Below are positions 24,868 through 33,009 of a stretch of 64,000 nt of DNA, in pieces (positions within the stretch are counted from its first letter, which is position 1; every line of letters begins with the position of its first letter). The notes below the pieces were generated by a model that saw only the letters and a list, made by a program, of their open reading frames with translations, had not been told where the DNA came from and did no database searches. Origin of the DNA: Oscillospiraceae bacterium (lineage in GTDB: Bacteria; Bacillota; Clostridia; Oscillospirales; Oscillospiraceae); NCBI GenBank assembly GCA_017410425.1, contig JAFQQV010000035.1, positions 32,535-96,534 on the forward strand, read 5' to 3'. Made by a program: the position numbers and the translations under genes.

Positions 24868-25767
24868 ATGGAATTTGTTCTTATTGTTTTGTTTGCCCTG
24901 GTGGTTATCACCGTTGTGCGCTGCATCCGCATCGTACAGCAGGCCAAGGCATACGTTATTGAGTTTCTGGGCGCTTACAAGACCACATGGAACGTGGGTA
25001 TCCACTTCAAGATCCCCTTTGTGGAGAGAGTTGCAAAGGTTGTCTCCCTCAAGGAGCAGGTTGCAGACTTCCCGCCCCAGCCCGTTATCACCAAGGATAA
25101 CGTCACCATGCAGATTGACACCGTTATCTATTTCCAGATAACCGACCCCAAGCTCTACACCTACGGCATTGAGCAGCCTATTCTGGCTATCGAGAACCTC
25201 TCCGCCACCACCCTGCGTAACATCATCGGTGATCTGGAGCTGGACCAGTGCCTTACCAGCCGCGACATCATCAACTCCAAGATGCGCTCCATCCTGGACG
25301 ATGCCACCGATCCCTGGGGCATCAAGGTCAACCGTGTTGAGCTGAAGAATATTCTGCCTCCCAAGGAAATCCAGAACGCCATGGAAAAGCAGATGAAGGC
25401 AGAGCGTGAACGCCGCGAGGCCATCCTCCGCGCCGAGGGTGAAAAGACCGCCGCCATTCTGGAGGCCGAGGGCGAAAAGCAGTCCGCCATTCTCCGCGCC
25501 GACGCAAAGAAGCAGCAGCAGATTCTCGAGGCCGAAGGTCAGGCCGAGGCTATCCTCAAGGTGCAGACCGCTACCGCCGAGGGTATCCGCCTTATCAACG
25601 AGAGCTGCCCCTCCGAGGCAGTGCTTAAGCTGAAGGCTCTGGAGGCCTTCTCCGCCGCAGCAGACGGCAAGGCCACCAAGATCATCATCCCCAGCGAGAT
25701 CCAGAGCATCGCCGGTCTTGCCAGCGGACTGATCGAGTCTGTGAAGAGCGAGGAAGCAAAGCAGTAA
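24868..25767 (+). CDS. SPFH-domain (stomatin/paraslipin-like) protein
   Basis: A 299-residue protein with one N-terminal membrane anchor (3-20), an SPFH domain (about 28-190; RVAKVVSLKEQVADFPPQPV, GDLELDQCLTSRDIINSKM) and an alanine/glutamate-rich coiled coil (about 170-240) that drives oligomerisation. Behind a strong AGGAGG and operonic with NfeD. Likely forms membrane scaffold rings; no enzymatic role visible. Confidence 0.93.
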   Translation: MEFVLIVLFALVVITVVRCIRIVQQAKAYVIEFLGAYKTTWNVGIHFKIPFVERVAKVVSLKEQVADFPPQPVITKDNVTMQIDTVIYFQITDPKLYTYGIEQPILAIENLSATTLRNIIGDLELDQCLTSRDIINSKMRSILDDATDPWGIKVNRVELKNILPPKEIQNAMEKQMKAERERREAILRAEGEKTAAILEAEGEKQSAILRADAKKQQQILEAEGQAEAILKVQTATAEGIRLINESCPSEAVLKLKALEAFSAAADGKATKIIIPSEIQSIAGLASGLIESVKSEEAKQ

Positions 25768-25781
25768 CTATTCGACATAAA

Positions 25782-25893
25782 GGCCCCCTTGTTAAAGGGG
25801 GCTGTCGAGCGTTTACGCGAGACTGGGGGATTTTTGAATCCCTCCGTCTCGCCTTGCGGCGAGCCACCTCCCTTTGACAAGGGAGGCTTTAAA
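25782..25893. repeat. Family C repeat between SPFH and hexokinase genes
   Basis: GGCCCCCTTGTTAAAGGGGG at the left, then ATCCCTCCGTCTCGCCTTGC, and CCTCCCTTTGACAAGGGAGG at the right: two terminal hairpins around a GTCTCGCCTTGCGGCGAG centre. One of the most complete copies. Confidence 0.8.
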
Positions 25894-25930
25894 ACATTTA
25901 GGATAAAAAGATACAGAGAGGTACACAATT

Positions 25931-27202
25931 ATGCACAGCAGAACCCTTGATTTTCTCAGCCGTCACGGCATAAGCCCCGAACTTGTAAATCCCCTTGAGT
26001 GTGCCGAGCCTATGCTCCGGGATATGTGGCAGGGTCTTCGCGGCAAGGAAAGCTCCATGGCAATGATCCCCACCTATCTGAGCAATGACGGTGCTGTGGC
26101 ACCCGGCAGCTGCGCCGTGGTCATCGACGCCGGCGGCACCAATTTCCGTACCGCACTGCTGACTTTCGAGGAAGATGGCTATAAGCTGGAGGGCCTTAAA
26201 AAGCAGCCCATGCCCGGCATAGGCAAGCCCTGCAGCTGGGAAGAATTTGTGAGCTTTGTTGCTGACAATGTGGAGCCTTTCATGTCCAGGGCTGATGTTA
26301 TCGGCTTCTGCTTTTCCTACAGCGCTGTTATCCTGCCCAATATGGACGGCAGAGTAAACCGCATCGACAAGGAAGTTGTGGTAACCGGCTCCGAGGGCCA
26401 GCTGGTGGGTGAGAGCCTTTCCAGGGAGCTTGAGCGCCGCGGTTATCCCGGCAAGCGGGTCGTTGTGCTCAATGACACCGTGGCTGTTTTGCTGGGTGGC
26501 GCTGCCTCTATTGATAAGTCTCAGTACAGCGGCTTTATCGGTCAGGTCAGCGGCACCGGCACCAACACCTGTGCCACCGTTTTCCGCCGTGACATTGAGA
26601 AGCTGGGCCTTGAGGATAATGGCAGCATGATCATCAACCTTGAATCCGGCCAGTATAACGGCTTCAAGCGGGGCGACTTTGACCTTCAGCTGGATTCTGC
26701 CAGCAACAACCCCGGCGATAAGCAGATGGAAAAAATCACCGCCGGCGTGTATCTGGGCCAGCTGGTGCGCCTGATGCTGCGCTGTGCTGCAGATGAGGGC
26801 CTGCTCAGCGCCGAGGGTGCAGAGAAGGTACGCGCTCTGGGCAATATCGACTCCGCTGTTATTGACGCCTGGGCAAGCGGCGAAGGCTATGAAAACATCG
26901 GCAGCAACGAGGCCGATCAGGAGCTGGCAAGAGAGCTGAGCCTTGCAGTGTTTGAGCGCTCTGCAAGATGCATGTGCACAAACCTTGTGGCGCTGAGCCT
27001 GCTGATGGATGCGGGCCGTGAAAAGCCTGTCTGCGTTCTGGCTGAGGGTTCCCTTGTTCAGCGCGGCCGCCACTACCGCCCCGTGCTGGAGCGCCTGCTG
27101 CAGGAATGCGGCGAGACTCTGGGTATCTCTATTGAGCTGCACATAGGCAATGACACCACCCAGCCCGGCTCCGCCGCCGCTGCGCTGCTGAATCTGAAGT
27201 GA
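25931..27202 (+). CDS. Hexokinase-family sugar kinase
   Basis: A 423-residue kinase of the eukaryote-like hexokinase family: phosphate-1 loop VVIDAGGTNFRTALL near residue 65, the sugar-contact region GFCFSYSAVILPN, catalytic aspartate in VVLNDTVAVLL, and phosphate-2 loop SGTGTNTC. It would phosphorylate glucose or another hexose with ATP. Most bacteria use the unrelated ROK or Glk type, so this family is notable though known in gut Clostridia. ATG 25931 follows GAGAGG. No sugar pathway genes adjoin it. Confidence 0.88.
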   Translation: MHSRTLDFLSRHGISPELVNPLECAEPMLRDMWQGLRGKESSMAMIPTYLSNDGAVAPGSCAVVIDAGGTNFRTALLTFEEDGYKLEGLKKQPMPGIGKPCSWEEFVSFVADNVEPFMSRADVIGFCFSYSAVILPNMDGRVNRIDKEVVVTGSEGQLVGESLSRELERRGYPGKRVVVLNDTVAVLLGGAASIDKSQYSGFIGQVSGTGTNTCATVFRRDIEKLGLEDNGSMIINLESGQYNGFKRGDFDLQLDSASNNPGDKQMEKITAGVYLGQLVRLMLRCAADEGLLSAEGAEKVRALGNIDSAVIDAWASGEGYENIGSNEADQELARELSLAVFERSARCMCTNLVALSLLMDAGREKPVCVLAEGSLVQRGRHYRPVLERLLQECGETLGISIELHIGNDTTQPGSAAAALLNLK

Positions 27203-27224
27203 AGATAAAGATTCCTTAACATGC

Positions 27225-27253
27225 TTGCATGAGGCGAAAAGCCGTGCTATAAT
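27225..27253 (+). promoter_or_regulatory. Promoter of the small membrane exporter gene
   Basis: TTGCAT (27225-27230), 17-bp spacer, TATAAT (27248-27253), 41 bp before the start codon. Confidence 0.65.
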
Positions 27254-27294
27254 GTGCAGGATTTGACTAATTCTGGATACTACGGAGAAACATA

Positions 27295-27774
27295 ATGATC
27301 GAATGGTTGACCGGCACCGTCGCCGGGAAGTTTATAAGCACTTTCTTCATTTCCATGGTGCCTGTTGTTGAGCTTCGCGCAGGTCTGCCCTATGGCATTG
27401 CGCTGGGCCTGGATTATCCTCTGGCCCTGCTGGCCGCCGTTGTGGGCAATATACTTCCTGTGCCCTTTATCATTATTTTTGTTGAACGCGTTTTTGCCTG
27501 GATCAGAGAGCATATGCCCGCGCTCGACGGCTTTGTCACCAGACTTGAGAACAAGGCCCATCTCAAAAGTGACGGCGTGCAGAAGTACGGTCCCATCGCG
27601 CTGCTGCTCTTTGTCGGCATTCCTCTGCCCGGTACCGGCGCATGGACAGGCTCACTTATTGCAGCCCTGCTTGGTCTCAAGCCCAGAAGTGCCATACCCT
27701 GTATTGTGCTGGGCGTGCTGCTGGCAGCCGGTATTATGACCGCGCTGACCTACGGCGTGATATGGCTCATATAG
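27295..27774 (+). CDS. Small multidrug-export family membrane protein
   Basis: A 159-residue protein with about four membrane segments and the family features ELRAGLPYGIALG and GIPLPGTGAWTGSLIAALLG. The family name (Sm_multidrug_ex) comes from early work; sequence and topology place it with DedA/SNARE-associated-like membrane proteins, and actual drug export is not established. Own promoter, and followed by a strong terminator. Confidence 0.87.
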   Translation: MIEWLTGTVAGKFISTFFISMVPVVELRAGLPYGIALGLDYPLALLAAVVGNILPVPFIIIFVERVFAWIREHMPALDGFVTRLENKAHLKSDGVQKYGPIALLLFVGIPLPGTGAWTGSLIAALLGLKPRSAIPCIVLGVLLAAGIMTALTYGVIWLI

Positions 27775-27776
27775 TC

Positions 27777-27840
27777 AAAATAACACCGAGGCTCATGTAC
27801 CGCCGCAAGCGACAGTACATTGACCGGCGGTGTTATTTTT
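27777..27840 (+). terminator. Terminator after the small membrane exporter
   Basis: AAAATAACACCG and CGGTGTTATTTTT form a 12-bp stem; the long interior contains a second hairpin (ATGTACCG / CAGTACAT region). T5 follows. Confidence 0.75.
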
Positions 27841-27845
27841 CCTTT

Positions 27846-27880
27846 CCAACTCAGACCCGCTGCGCTGGGCTCTGAGTTGG
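27846..27880. repeat. Family E palindrome
   Basis: CCAACTCAGACCCGCTGCGC followed by TGGGCTCTGAGTTGG: 14-bp arms with one mismatch around the shared CCCGCTGCGCTGGG core. Same design as 21710-21744 and 44352-44387. Confidence 0.6.
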
Positions 27881-27886
27881 TTCAAT

Positions 27887-27923
27887 AAAACAGTCCCGGA
27901 GAAAACCTCCGGGACTGTTTTTT
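27887..27923. terminator. Bidirectional terminator
   Basis: AAACAGTCCCGGAG-AAAA-CCTCCGGGACTGTTT, a 14-bp stem followed by T5; ends against a family B repeat. Could close the P-type ATPase operon from the right as well. Confidence 0.85.
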
Positions 27924-28005
27924 GTAGGGACCGGCGTCCTCGACGGTCCGTTGTATGGTGAATATCTGTACAGGATTGCGGACCGCCAGGGATGGCGGTC
28001 CCTAC
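27923..28005. repeat. Family B palindromic repeat
   Basis: An 83-bp copy: TGTAGGGACCGGCGTCCTCG at the left and GGCGGTCCCTAC at the right with GGTCCG/CGGACC inner arms. Confidence 0.8.
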
Positions 28006-28024
28006 GGGGAGATCAGGGGGAAGC

Positions 28025-29914
28025 TTAAACAGCTTTCGTGTTCAAGGCGCGTATCGCGTTGAGTACCGCCAGCACCATGACACCCACGTCTGCAAAGATT
28101 GCGGCCCACATGCCGGCATAGCCCAGCGCACCAAGGACAAGGCACAAAAGCTTGATGCCCAGGGCAAAGACGATGTTCTGGTACACGATGCCCACGCATT
28201 TGCGGGAAATCTTTATGGCTTTGGCAATTTTCAGCGGATCGTCGTCCATCAGCACAATGTCTGCCGCCTCGATAGCAGCGTCGGAACCCAGCGCACCCAT
28301 GGCGATGCCGATGTCGGAGCGGGTGATAACCGGGGCGTCGTTTATACCGTCGCCCACGAAGCAGAGCTTGTGCCTGGGCTTCTGTGCGGCCATAAGCTCC
28401 TCCAGCTTTTCCACCTTGTGGTTGGGCAGAAGCTCTGCGTAAAACTCGCTTATGCCAAGCTGGCCGGCAAAGTGGGCGGCGCTGCTATGATTATCGCCGG
28501 TGAGCATTACGATGCGCTCTATGCCAAGCTTTTTAAGCTCAGAGATGGCCTTTGCGGAATTGGGCTTTACAAGGTCGGATATGAGGATATAGCCCGCATA
28601 TTTTCCCTCTGCCGCCACATGGATGCAGGTGCCGCTGTGGGAAATTTCCTCACAGGAAACATTCTGCAGCTCCATAAGCTTGCGGTTGCCAATGGCCAGG
28701 CTGATGCCGTCTACTGTGGCGGTGATTCCGTAGCCGGAGTGCTCGGTGATATTGCTGACCCGGCTGCGGTCGATTTCTTTTGCATAGGCCCGCTGCAGGG
28801 AGAGGCTTATGGGGTGGGAGCTTGCCCACTCGGCATGGGCGGCAAGCTCAATGAGCCGCGCCTTGTCCATACCAAAGCTCTCCACATGGCTTACCTCAAA
28901 TACACCAAGGGTCAGGGTGCCGGTCTTGTCAAAGACCAGATTCTTTACCTGGCTGAGGGCCTCGAGGAAGTTTGAGCCCTTGACCAGTATACCCGCCCGG
29001 CTGGCACCGCCGATGCCGGCAAAGAAGCTGAGGGGGATGCTGATAACCAAAGCGCAGGGGCAGCTTATAACAAGGAAGGTCAGGGCCCTGTAAAGCCAGA
29101 CGCTGAACATGGCCTCCATGCCCATTATCATGCGTGCAACAGGCGGCAGCAGGGCCAGAGCCAGCGCCGAGCAGCAGACCGCCGGGGTGTAGACCCTTGC
29201 AAAGCGGGAGATAAAATTCTCGCTTCTGGACTTGCGGTGGCTGGAGTTTTCCACCAGCTCCATAATGCGGGCAACAGTGGACTCGCCAAATTCCTTTGTG
29301 GTTTCAATACGCAGTATGCCGGAGAGATTGATGCAGCCGCTGACAATGCTGTCGCCCACGCTCACATCCCTGGGCATACTCTCGCCGGTGAGGGCGGAGC
29401 TGTCCAGCGCGGAAGAACCCTCAATGACGGTGCCATCCAGGGGCACACGCTCACCGGGCTGCACAAGGATGATGCTGCCCACCGGTACATCCTCCGGGTC
29501 CAGCTCTTCAAGGCCGTTCTCGGTTTCAAGCCGGGCATAGTCCGGGCGCAGATCCATAAGCTCGTTTATATTCCGGCGGCTGCGGCCCACAGCAATGGAC
29601 TCAAAAAGCTCACCCACCTGATAAAAGAGCATGACCGCAACGGCCTCGTTAAAGTCGCCCGTGCCGTCAAAAAGGGCTAAGGCGATGGCACCCACGGTGG
29701 CAACAGCCATAAGAAAATTTTCGTCAAAGACCTGCCGGTTTATAATGCCCTTCAGGGCTTTTTTCAAAACGTCCTGACCGATGCACCAGTATGACGCGGC
29801 ATAGAGGGCCATGGACAGAAGCTCAGGCAGGCTTATAAGGTTCACCGCCAGCAGCAAAGCCGCGGATATAATTATGCGGCGCAGGCTTTTCTTCTGCTTT
29901 TTGTTGAGATTCAT
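28025..29914 (-). CDS. P1B-type heavy-metal ATPase (Zn/Cd/Pb class)
   Basis: A 629-residue transporter with eight predicted membrane segments: actuator TGES (SALTGESMP), metal-site SCPCALV, phosphorylation DKTGT, nucleotide-binding HP locus (SSHPISLS) and GDGINDAP hinge. The last helices (QNIVFALGIKLL and FADVGVMVLAVLNAIRAL) carry the Lys and Asp typical of the ZntA/CadA class, so Zn, Cd or Pb efflux is likely. It has no N-terminal metal-binding domain; that domain is the separate gene ending 5 bp upstream. ATG 29914 (MNLNKKQKKS) chosen. Controlled by the divergent ArsR-AraC gene at 30368. Confidence 0.93.
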   Translation of the reverse strand: MNLNKKQKKSLRRIIISAALLLAVNLISLPELLSMALYAASYWCIGQDVLKKALKGIINRQVFDENFLMAVATVGAIALALFDGTGDFNEAVAVMLFYQVGELFESIAVGRSRRNINELMDLRPDYARLETENGLEELDPEDVPVGSIILVQPGERVPLDGTVIEGSSALDSSALTGESMPRDVSVGDSIVSGCINLSGILRIETTKEFGESTVARIMELVENSSHRKSRSENFISRFARVYTPAVCCSALALALLPPVARMIMGMEAMFSVWLYRALTFLVISCPCALVISIPLSFFAGIGGASRAGILVKGSNFLEALSQVKNLVFDKTGTLTLGVFEVSHVESFGMDKARLIELAAHAEWASSHPISLSLQRAYAKEIDRSRVSNITEHSGYGITATVDGISLAIGNRKLMELQNVSCEEISHSGTCIHVAAEGKYAGYILISDLVKPNSAKAISELKKLGIERIVMLTGDNHSSAAHFAGQLGISEFYAELLPNHKVEKLEELMAAQKPRHKLCFVGDGINDAPVITRSDIGIAMGALGSDAAIEAADIVLMDDDPLKIAKAIKISRKCVGIVYQNIVFALGIKLLCLVLGALGYAGMWAAIFADVGVMVLAVLNAIRALNTKAV

Positions 29915-29918
29915 GGGA

Positions 29919-30137
29919 TTAAAATTCAATCTCGCAGTCGGGCTCGATCTTCCTGCAGGCCTTGAAAACCTCCTGCATGACGGCCTTTTCCTCAGCGCCT
30001 TCCTCAAACTCAACCTTCATTTTAAGGCTCATATAGCTGACGCTGGCATCCTTGACGCCGGGGGTCTTCTTTGCGGCCTGCTCCATAAGGTTTGCGCAGT
30101 TGGCGCAGTCAACTTCAATTTTATAAGTCTTTTTCAT
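29919..30137 (-). CDS. Small HMA-domain metal-binding protein
   Basis: A 72-residue HMA-fold protein (CopZ-like size) with VDCANCANLM, the CxxC metal site at residues 10-13, and an acidic C-terminal PDCEIEF. It sits exactly where the N-terminal domain of ZntA-type pumps would be encoded, 4 bp before the ATPase start, so it probably delivers Zn/Cd to the pump or replaces its fused sensor domain. Start ATG 30137 follows a strong AGGAGG. Confidence 0.92.
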   Translation of the reverse strand: MKKTYKIEVDCANCANLMEQAAKKTPGVKDASVSYMSLKMKVEFEEGAEEKAVMQEVFKACRKIEPDCEIEF

Positions 30138-30157
30138 GTTATATTTCCTCCTGACAA

Positions 30158-30215
30158 TTAAACACTTGTTTAATCTTTATAACAGAAGTATAATATTCAA
30201 AAAATCCAAAGTCAA
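30158..30215 (-). promoter_or_regulatory. Metal-efflux promoter with palindromic operator
   Basis: On the minus strand: TTGACT (30215-30210), 17-bp spacer, TATACT (30192-30187), then TTAAACA-CT-TGTTTAA (30173-30158), a perfect 7-bp inverted repeat covering about +12 to +27. ArsR/SmtB-family repressors bind such AT-rich inverted repeats, and one is encoded divergently at 30368. The sites are visible; the regulatory link is inferred. Confidence 0.75.
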
Positions 30216-30282
30216 TTGACCCCGGCTACTCTCTGCCAAAAGGGCGAGGGAGATTGCTGATTTGCACATTATTGGCAGTCAG

Positions 30283-30348
30283 TGTAGGGAGCGGATTCAT
30301 CCGCTCCGCAGGCCGGCAGAAGCGGAAGGGATAAATCCCTTCCCTACA
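30283..30348. repeat. Family A palindromic repeat
   Basis: A 66-bp copy: TGTAGGGAGCGGATTCATCC at the left, GGAAGGGATAAATCCCTTCC and CTACA at the right. It lies between the metal promoter and the ArsR-AraC gene. Confidence 0.8.
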
Positions 30349-30367
30349 TAGCAAAGGAAGTATACTG

Positions 30368-31093
30368 ATGCCTAACCATACATTACCCCATGACCATGGC
30401 AACGCCAAGCGGGCTATGCCCCTGATGGAAAAGCTGCAGCAGACGGAGAATTTTTCCGCCGTGGCAGAGATGATGAGCCTGCTTTCAGACTCCAGCCGCC
30501 TGCGGATTTTCTGGCTGCTCTGCCACTGTGAAGAGTGCGTTGTGAACATCTCCGCCATGACGGAGATGTCCAGCCCTGCGGTGAGCCACCATCTGCGTAT
30601 GCTCAAGGACGGCGGGCTTATCGTCAGCCGCCGGGACGGGCGCGAGGTCTATTATTCCGCCGCCGACACGCCCCAGTGCCGCCTGCTTCACTCCACGGTG
30701 GAAAAGCTGATGGAGCAGAGCGGTATGGGCCTCAGCGAGGGGAGGCTTGTTGTCTCCGGCTACAGCCAAAGCCAGATTGACACCGTGCGCCGCATGCACG
30801 ATGAATTGGTGGCAAGGCCGGAGATGCGCATTACCATTGAGGAGCTGGCAAGAAAATATCTCATGAATCCCACCACCCTCAAGGAACTTTTCAAGGCGGT
30901 CTACGGTGATTCCCTGGCCTCCCACATCAAGAGCCATCGCATGGAAAAGGCGGCGGAGCTATTGTCAGACTCTGATGAGAGCGTTGCCGCCATTGCGGCC
31001 GCCGTGGGCTATGAAAGCCCCAGCCGATTTTCCGCCGCCTTCAGGGAGCGCTACCACATGCTCCCGGCGGAATACAGAAAGCAGAGGAAATGA
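30368..31093 (+). CDS. ArsR/SmtB-AraC fusion metalloregulator
   Basis: A 241-residue protein. Residues about 20-110 are an ArsR-type winged helix (FSAVAEMMSLLSDSSRLRIF, SSPAVSHHLRMLKDGGLIVSR, REVYYSA). The helix that holds the metal site in CadC/SmtB reads LCHCEECVVNIS, giving several cysteine and histidine ligands. Residues about 130-241 are an AraC-type double helix-turn-helix (ITIEELARKYLMNPTTLKEL; SVAAIAAAVGYESPSRFSAA). The N-terminal His-rich PNHTLPHDHGNA may also bind metal. A dual DNA-binding regulator beside a Zn/Cd pump suggests metal sensing plus activation. Confidence 0.88.
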   Translation: MPNHTLPHDHGNAKRAMPLMEKLQQTENFSAVAEMMSLLSDSSRLRIFWLLCHCEECVVNISAMTEMSSPAVSHHLRMLKDGGLIVSRRDGREVYYSAADTPQCRLLHSTVEKLMEQSGMGLSEGRLVVSGYSQSQIDTVRRMHDELVARPEMRITIEELARKYLMNPTTLKELFKAVYGDSLASHIKSHRMEKAAELLSDSDESVAAIAAAVGYESPSRFSAAFRERYHMLPAEYRKQRK

Positions 31094-31107
31094 CAGGGGA
31101 TAATGTT

Positions 31108-31226
31108 TGCCCTCTCCGTCTTTTTGCTTCGCAAAAATCCACCTCCCCCGGAGTGGGAGGCAAGAAACTTGGCTCTCCCACTGGGAGAGCTGGCATTTGT
31201 GAGGAACGAGCAAATGACTGAGAGGG
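31108..31226. repeat. Family C repeat
   Basis: GCCCTCTCCGTCTTTTTGCT, CCACCTCCCCCGGAGTGGGA and a closing ATGACTGAGAGGG. Occupies the gap before the glycosylase gene. Confidence 0.75.
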
Positions 31227-31260
31227 TTAAGAACCATTGGCTTTACAGAAAGGAGCAATT

Positions 31261-32082
31261 ATGCCTGTATATAAATTAGCCTCAAGATATGAGCTGGACA
31301 TAGAAAAAACCTTTGAGTGCGGCCAGTGCTTCCGCTGGAACGCGGATGAAAAGGGCGTATACCGGGGCGTTGCCTACGGCTGGCCCGCCCGGGTCTGGAA
31401 TGAGGGGGATGAGGTGTACATCTCCAGCGATGCCCCCGAAGAGCTCTGGCAGGAATACTTTGATCTTTCGAGGGACTATGCCGCCGTCAGCCGCAGCTTC
31501 AATGGCGGCGAATATCTGGACGCCTGCATTGACGCGGGGCTCGGCATACGCATCCTGCGGCAGGAGCCCTGGGAGGCCCTTTGCTCATTTATAATCAGCC
31601 AGTGCAATAACATCAGCCGCATCAAGGGTATTGTTGAGCGGCTGTGCGAGGGCCTGGGCGACAGGCTGGACTTTGAAGGGGAGAGCTTCAATTCTTTCCC
31701 CGGCCCGGAAAAGCTGGCGGGGCTCTTGCCTGAGGATCTGGCTTTTCTCCGCTCGGGCTACAGGGCGGCCTACATAATAAACGCCGCCAATGCCATCGTC
31801 GCCGGTGAGCTGAAGCTAAGTGAGCTTATAGACTGCGACTACAGGACAGCTCACAAGAAGCTGCTGGAAATCCACGGCGTGGGCACCAAGGTTGCAAACT
31901 GCGTAGTGCTCTTCGGCCTTTATCATATGGAAGCTTTTCCCATTGACGTGTGGATAAAGAGAGCGCTCAAGGAGCACTTCCCGGAGGGCTTTGACCCGGC
32001 TAGCTTAGGCGATTGCGCGGGCCTTGCCCAGCAGTATATTTTCTACTATGCAAGAAATCTTTCTGACGGGGCAAAAAAATAA
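31261..32082 (+). CDS. OGG1/AlkA-like HhH-GPD DNA glycosylase
   Basis: A 273-residue base-excision-repair enzyme. An N-terminal beta domain (FECGQCFRWNADE) precedes the helix-hairpin-helix core with SFIISQCNNISRIKGIVERL and HGVGTKVANCVVLFGL, where the Lys matches the Schiff-base lysine of OGG1 (GVGTKVAD), and the catalytic Asp in FPIDVWIKRAL. This fits 8-oxoguanine DNA glycosylase with lyase activity. ATG 31261 follows AAAGGAG. Single gene between a repeat and a terminator. Confidence 0.9.
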   Translation: MPVYKLASRYELDIEKTFECGQCFRWNADEKGVYRGVAYGWPARVWNEGDEVYISSDAPEELWQEYFDLSRDYAAVSRSFNGGEYLDACIDAGLGIRILRQEPWEALCSFIISQCNNISRIKGIVERLCEGLGDRLDFEGESFNSFPGPEKLAGLLPEDLAFLRSGYRAAYIINAANAIVAGELKLSELIDCDYRTAHKKLLEIHGVGTKVANCVVLFGLYHMEAFPIDVWIKRALKEHFPEGFDPASLGDCAGLAQQYIFYYARNLSDGAKK

Positions 32083-32090
32083 TGAAAATA

Positions 32091-32122
32091 ATAACCCGGA
32101 CTTTTCGGTCCGGGTTATTATC
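32091..32122. terminator. Bidirectional terminator between glycosylase and hflC
   Basis: AATAACCCGGAC-TTTTC-GGTCCGGGTTATT, a 12-13 bp perfect stem with flanking A/T tracts between convergent genes. Confidence 0.85.
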
Positions 32123-32136
32123 TTGTGACTGTTCAA

Positions 32137-33009
32137 TCAATAGTTTCCGTTGAGTATCCTTGCGATGGGGGAGTCGGAGGATATGACGATGGTGTTGTTC
32201 TCACCGCCCAGAGAGGCGATGGCCATGTCCAGTGCGCGCATGAACTCATAGAAGTCGGCCTCTTCCTCGGTGTCGTAAACCTCGGAGAGGATGCGCATAT
32301 ACTCAGCCTCGCCCTCGGCCTTCAGCTTTTCAGCCAGAGCCTGAGCCTCGGAGAGGGTGATCTCCACGGTCTTGTCCGCCTCGTTGCGGATCTGCTTTGC
32401 CTCGGCCTCGCCTTCGGCGGCGTAGGCGGCGGCGATGTTGCCGCGCTCGGAGATCATGCGCTCATAAACTGCGGCCTTGTTCTCATCGGGCAGGTCGATG
32501 CGCTTGGTCTCGATGGCAAGCAGGGTGATGCCGTACTTATCGAAGGTGTTGCCCACATTGTCCATGATCTTCTGGGCCAGCTCACCGTCACGGCCGGAGA
32601 TAACGTCCTCCTGCTTCATGGAGGAGATAACAGTCTTCAGCGCGTTGTATACAACAGTGTCGATACGGTATTCGGCATTAGCGATGTTGCCGGAGAGGGT
32701 CTGGATGAACATGAGGGGGTCAGAGATGCGCCAGAGCACAAAGGAGTCTGCCACCATGCTCTTCTTGTCGCTGGTGATAACATCGCTGACGGCAAGGTCA
32801 TAGAGCATCTCGGTCTTGGGCAGGGTGCTGGTGGTCTGGATGAAGGGCAGCTTCATGCTCAGGCCCGGCTCGTCAACAATGTCCACCACCGCGCCGAACT
32901 GGCGCACGATGGTGTACTCATTCTGCTGGGTGACAACGAAGCAGTTGCCGCTGAGAACAAGGGCTACAACGACGATAATGGGGATGATAATTTTAATGGC
33001 TTTCTTCAT
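32137..33009 (-). CDS. hflC: HflC, SPFH regulator of membrane protease
   Basis: A 290-residue protein with an N-terminal membrane anchor (5-22), SPFH domain (CFVVTQQNEYTIVRQFGAVV; VGNTFDKYGITLLAIETKRI) and a coiled-coil helix rich in Ala/Glu. Its start overlaps the hflK stop (TAATG). HflC and HflK form the large cage around FtsH that limits access of membrane substrates. Confidence 0.92.
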   Translation of the reverse strand: MKKAIKIIIPIIVVVALVLSGNCFVVTQQNEYTIVRQFGAVVDIVDEPGLSMKLPFIQTTSTLPKTEMLYDLAVSDVITSDKKSMVADSFVLWRISDPLMFIQTLSGNIANAEYRIDTVVYNALKTVISSMKQEDVISGRDGELAQKIMDNVGNTFDKYGITLLAIETKRIDLPDENKAAVYERMISERGNIAAAYAAEGEAEAKQIRNEADKTVEITLSEAQALAEKLKAEGEAEYMRILSEVYDTEEEADFYEFMRALDMAIASLGGENNTIVISSDSPIARILNGNY

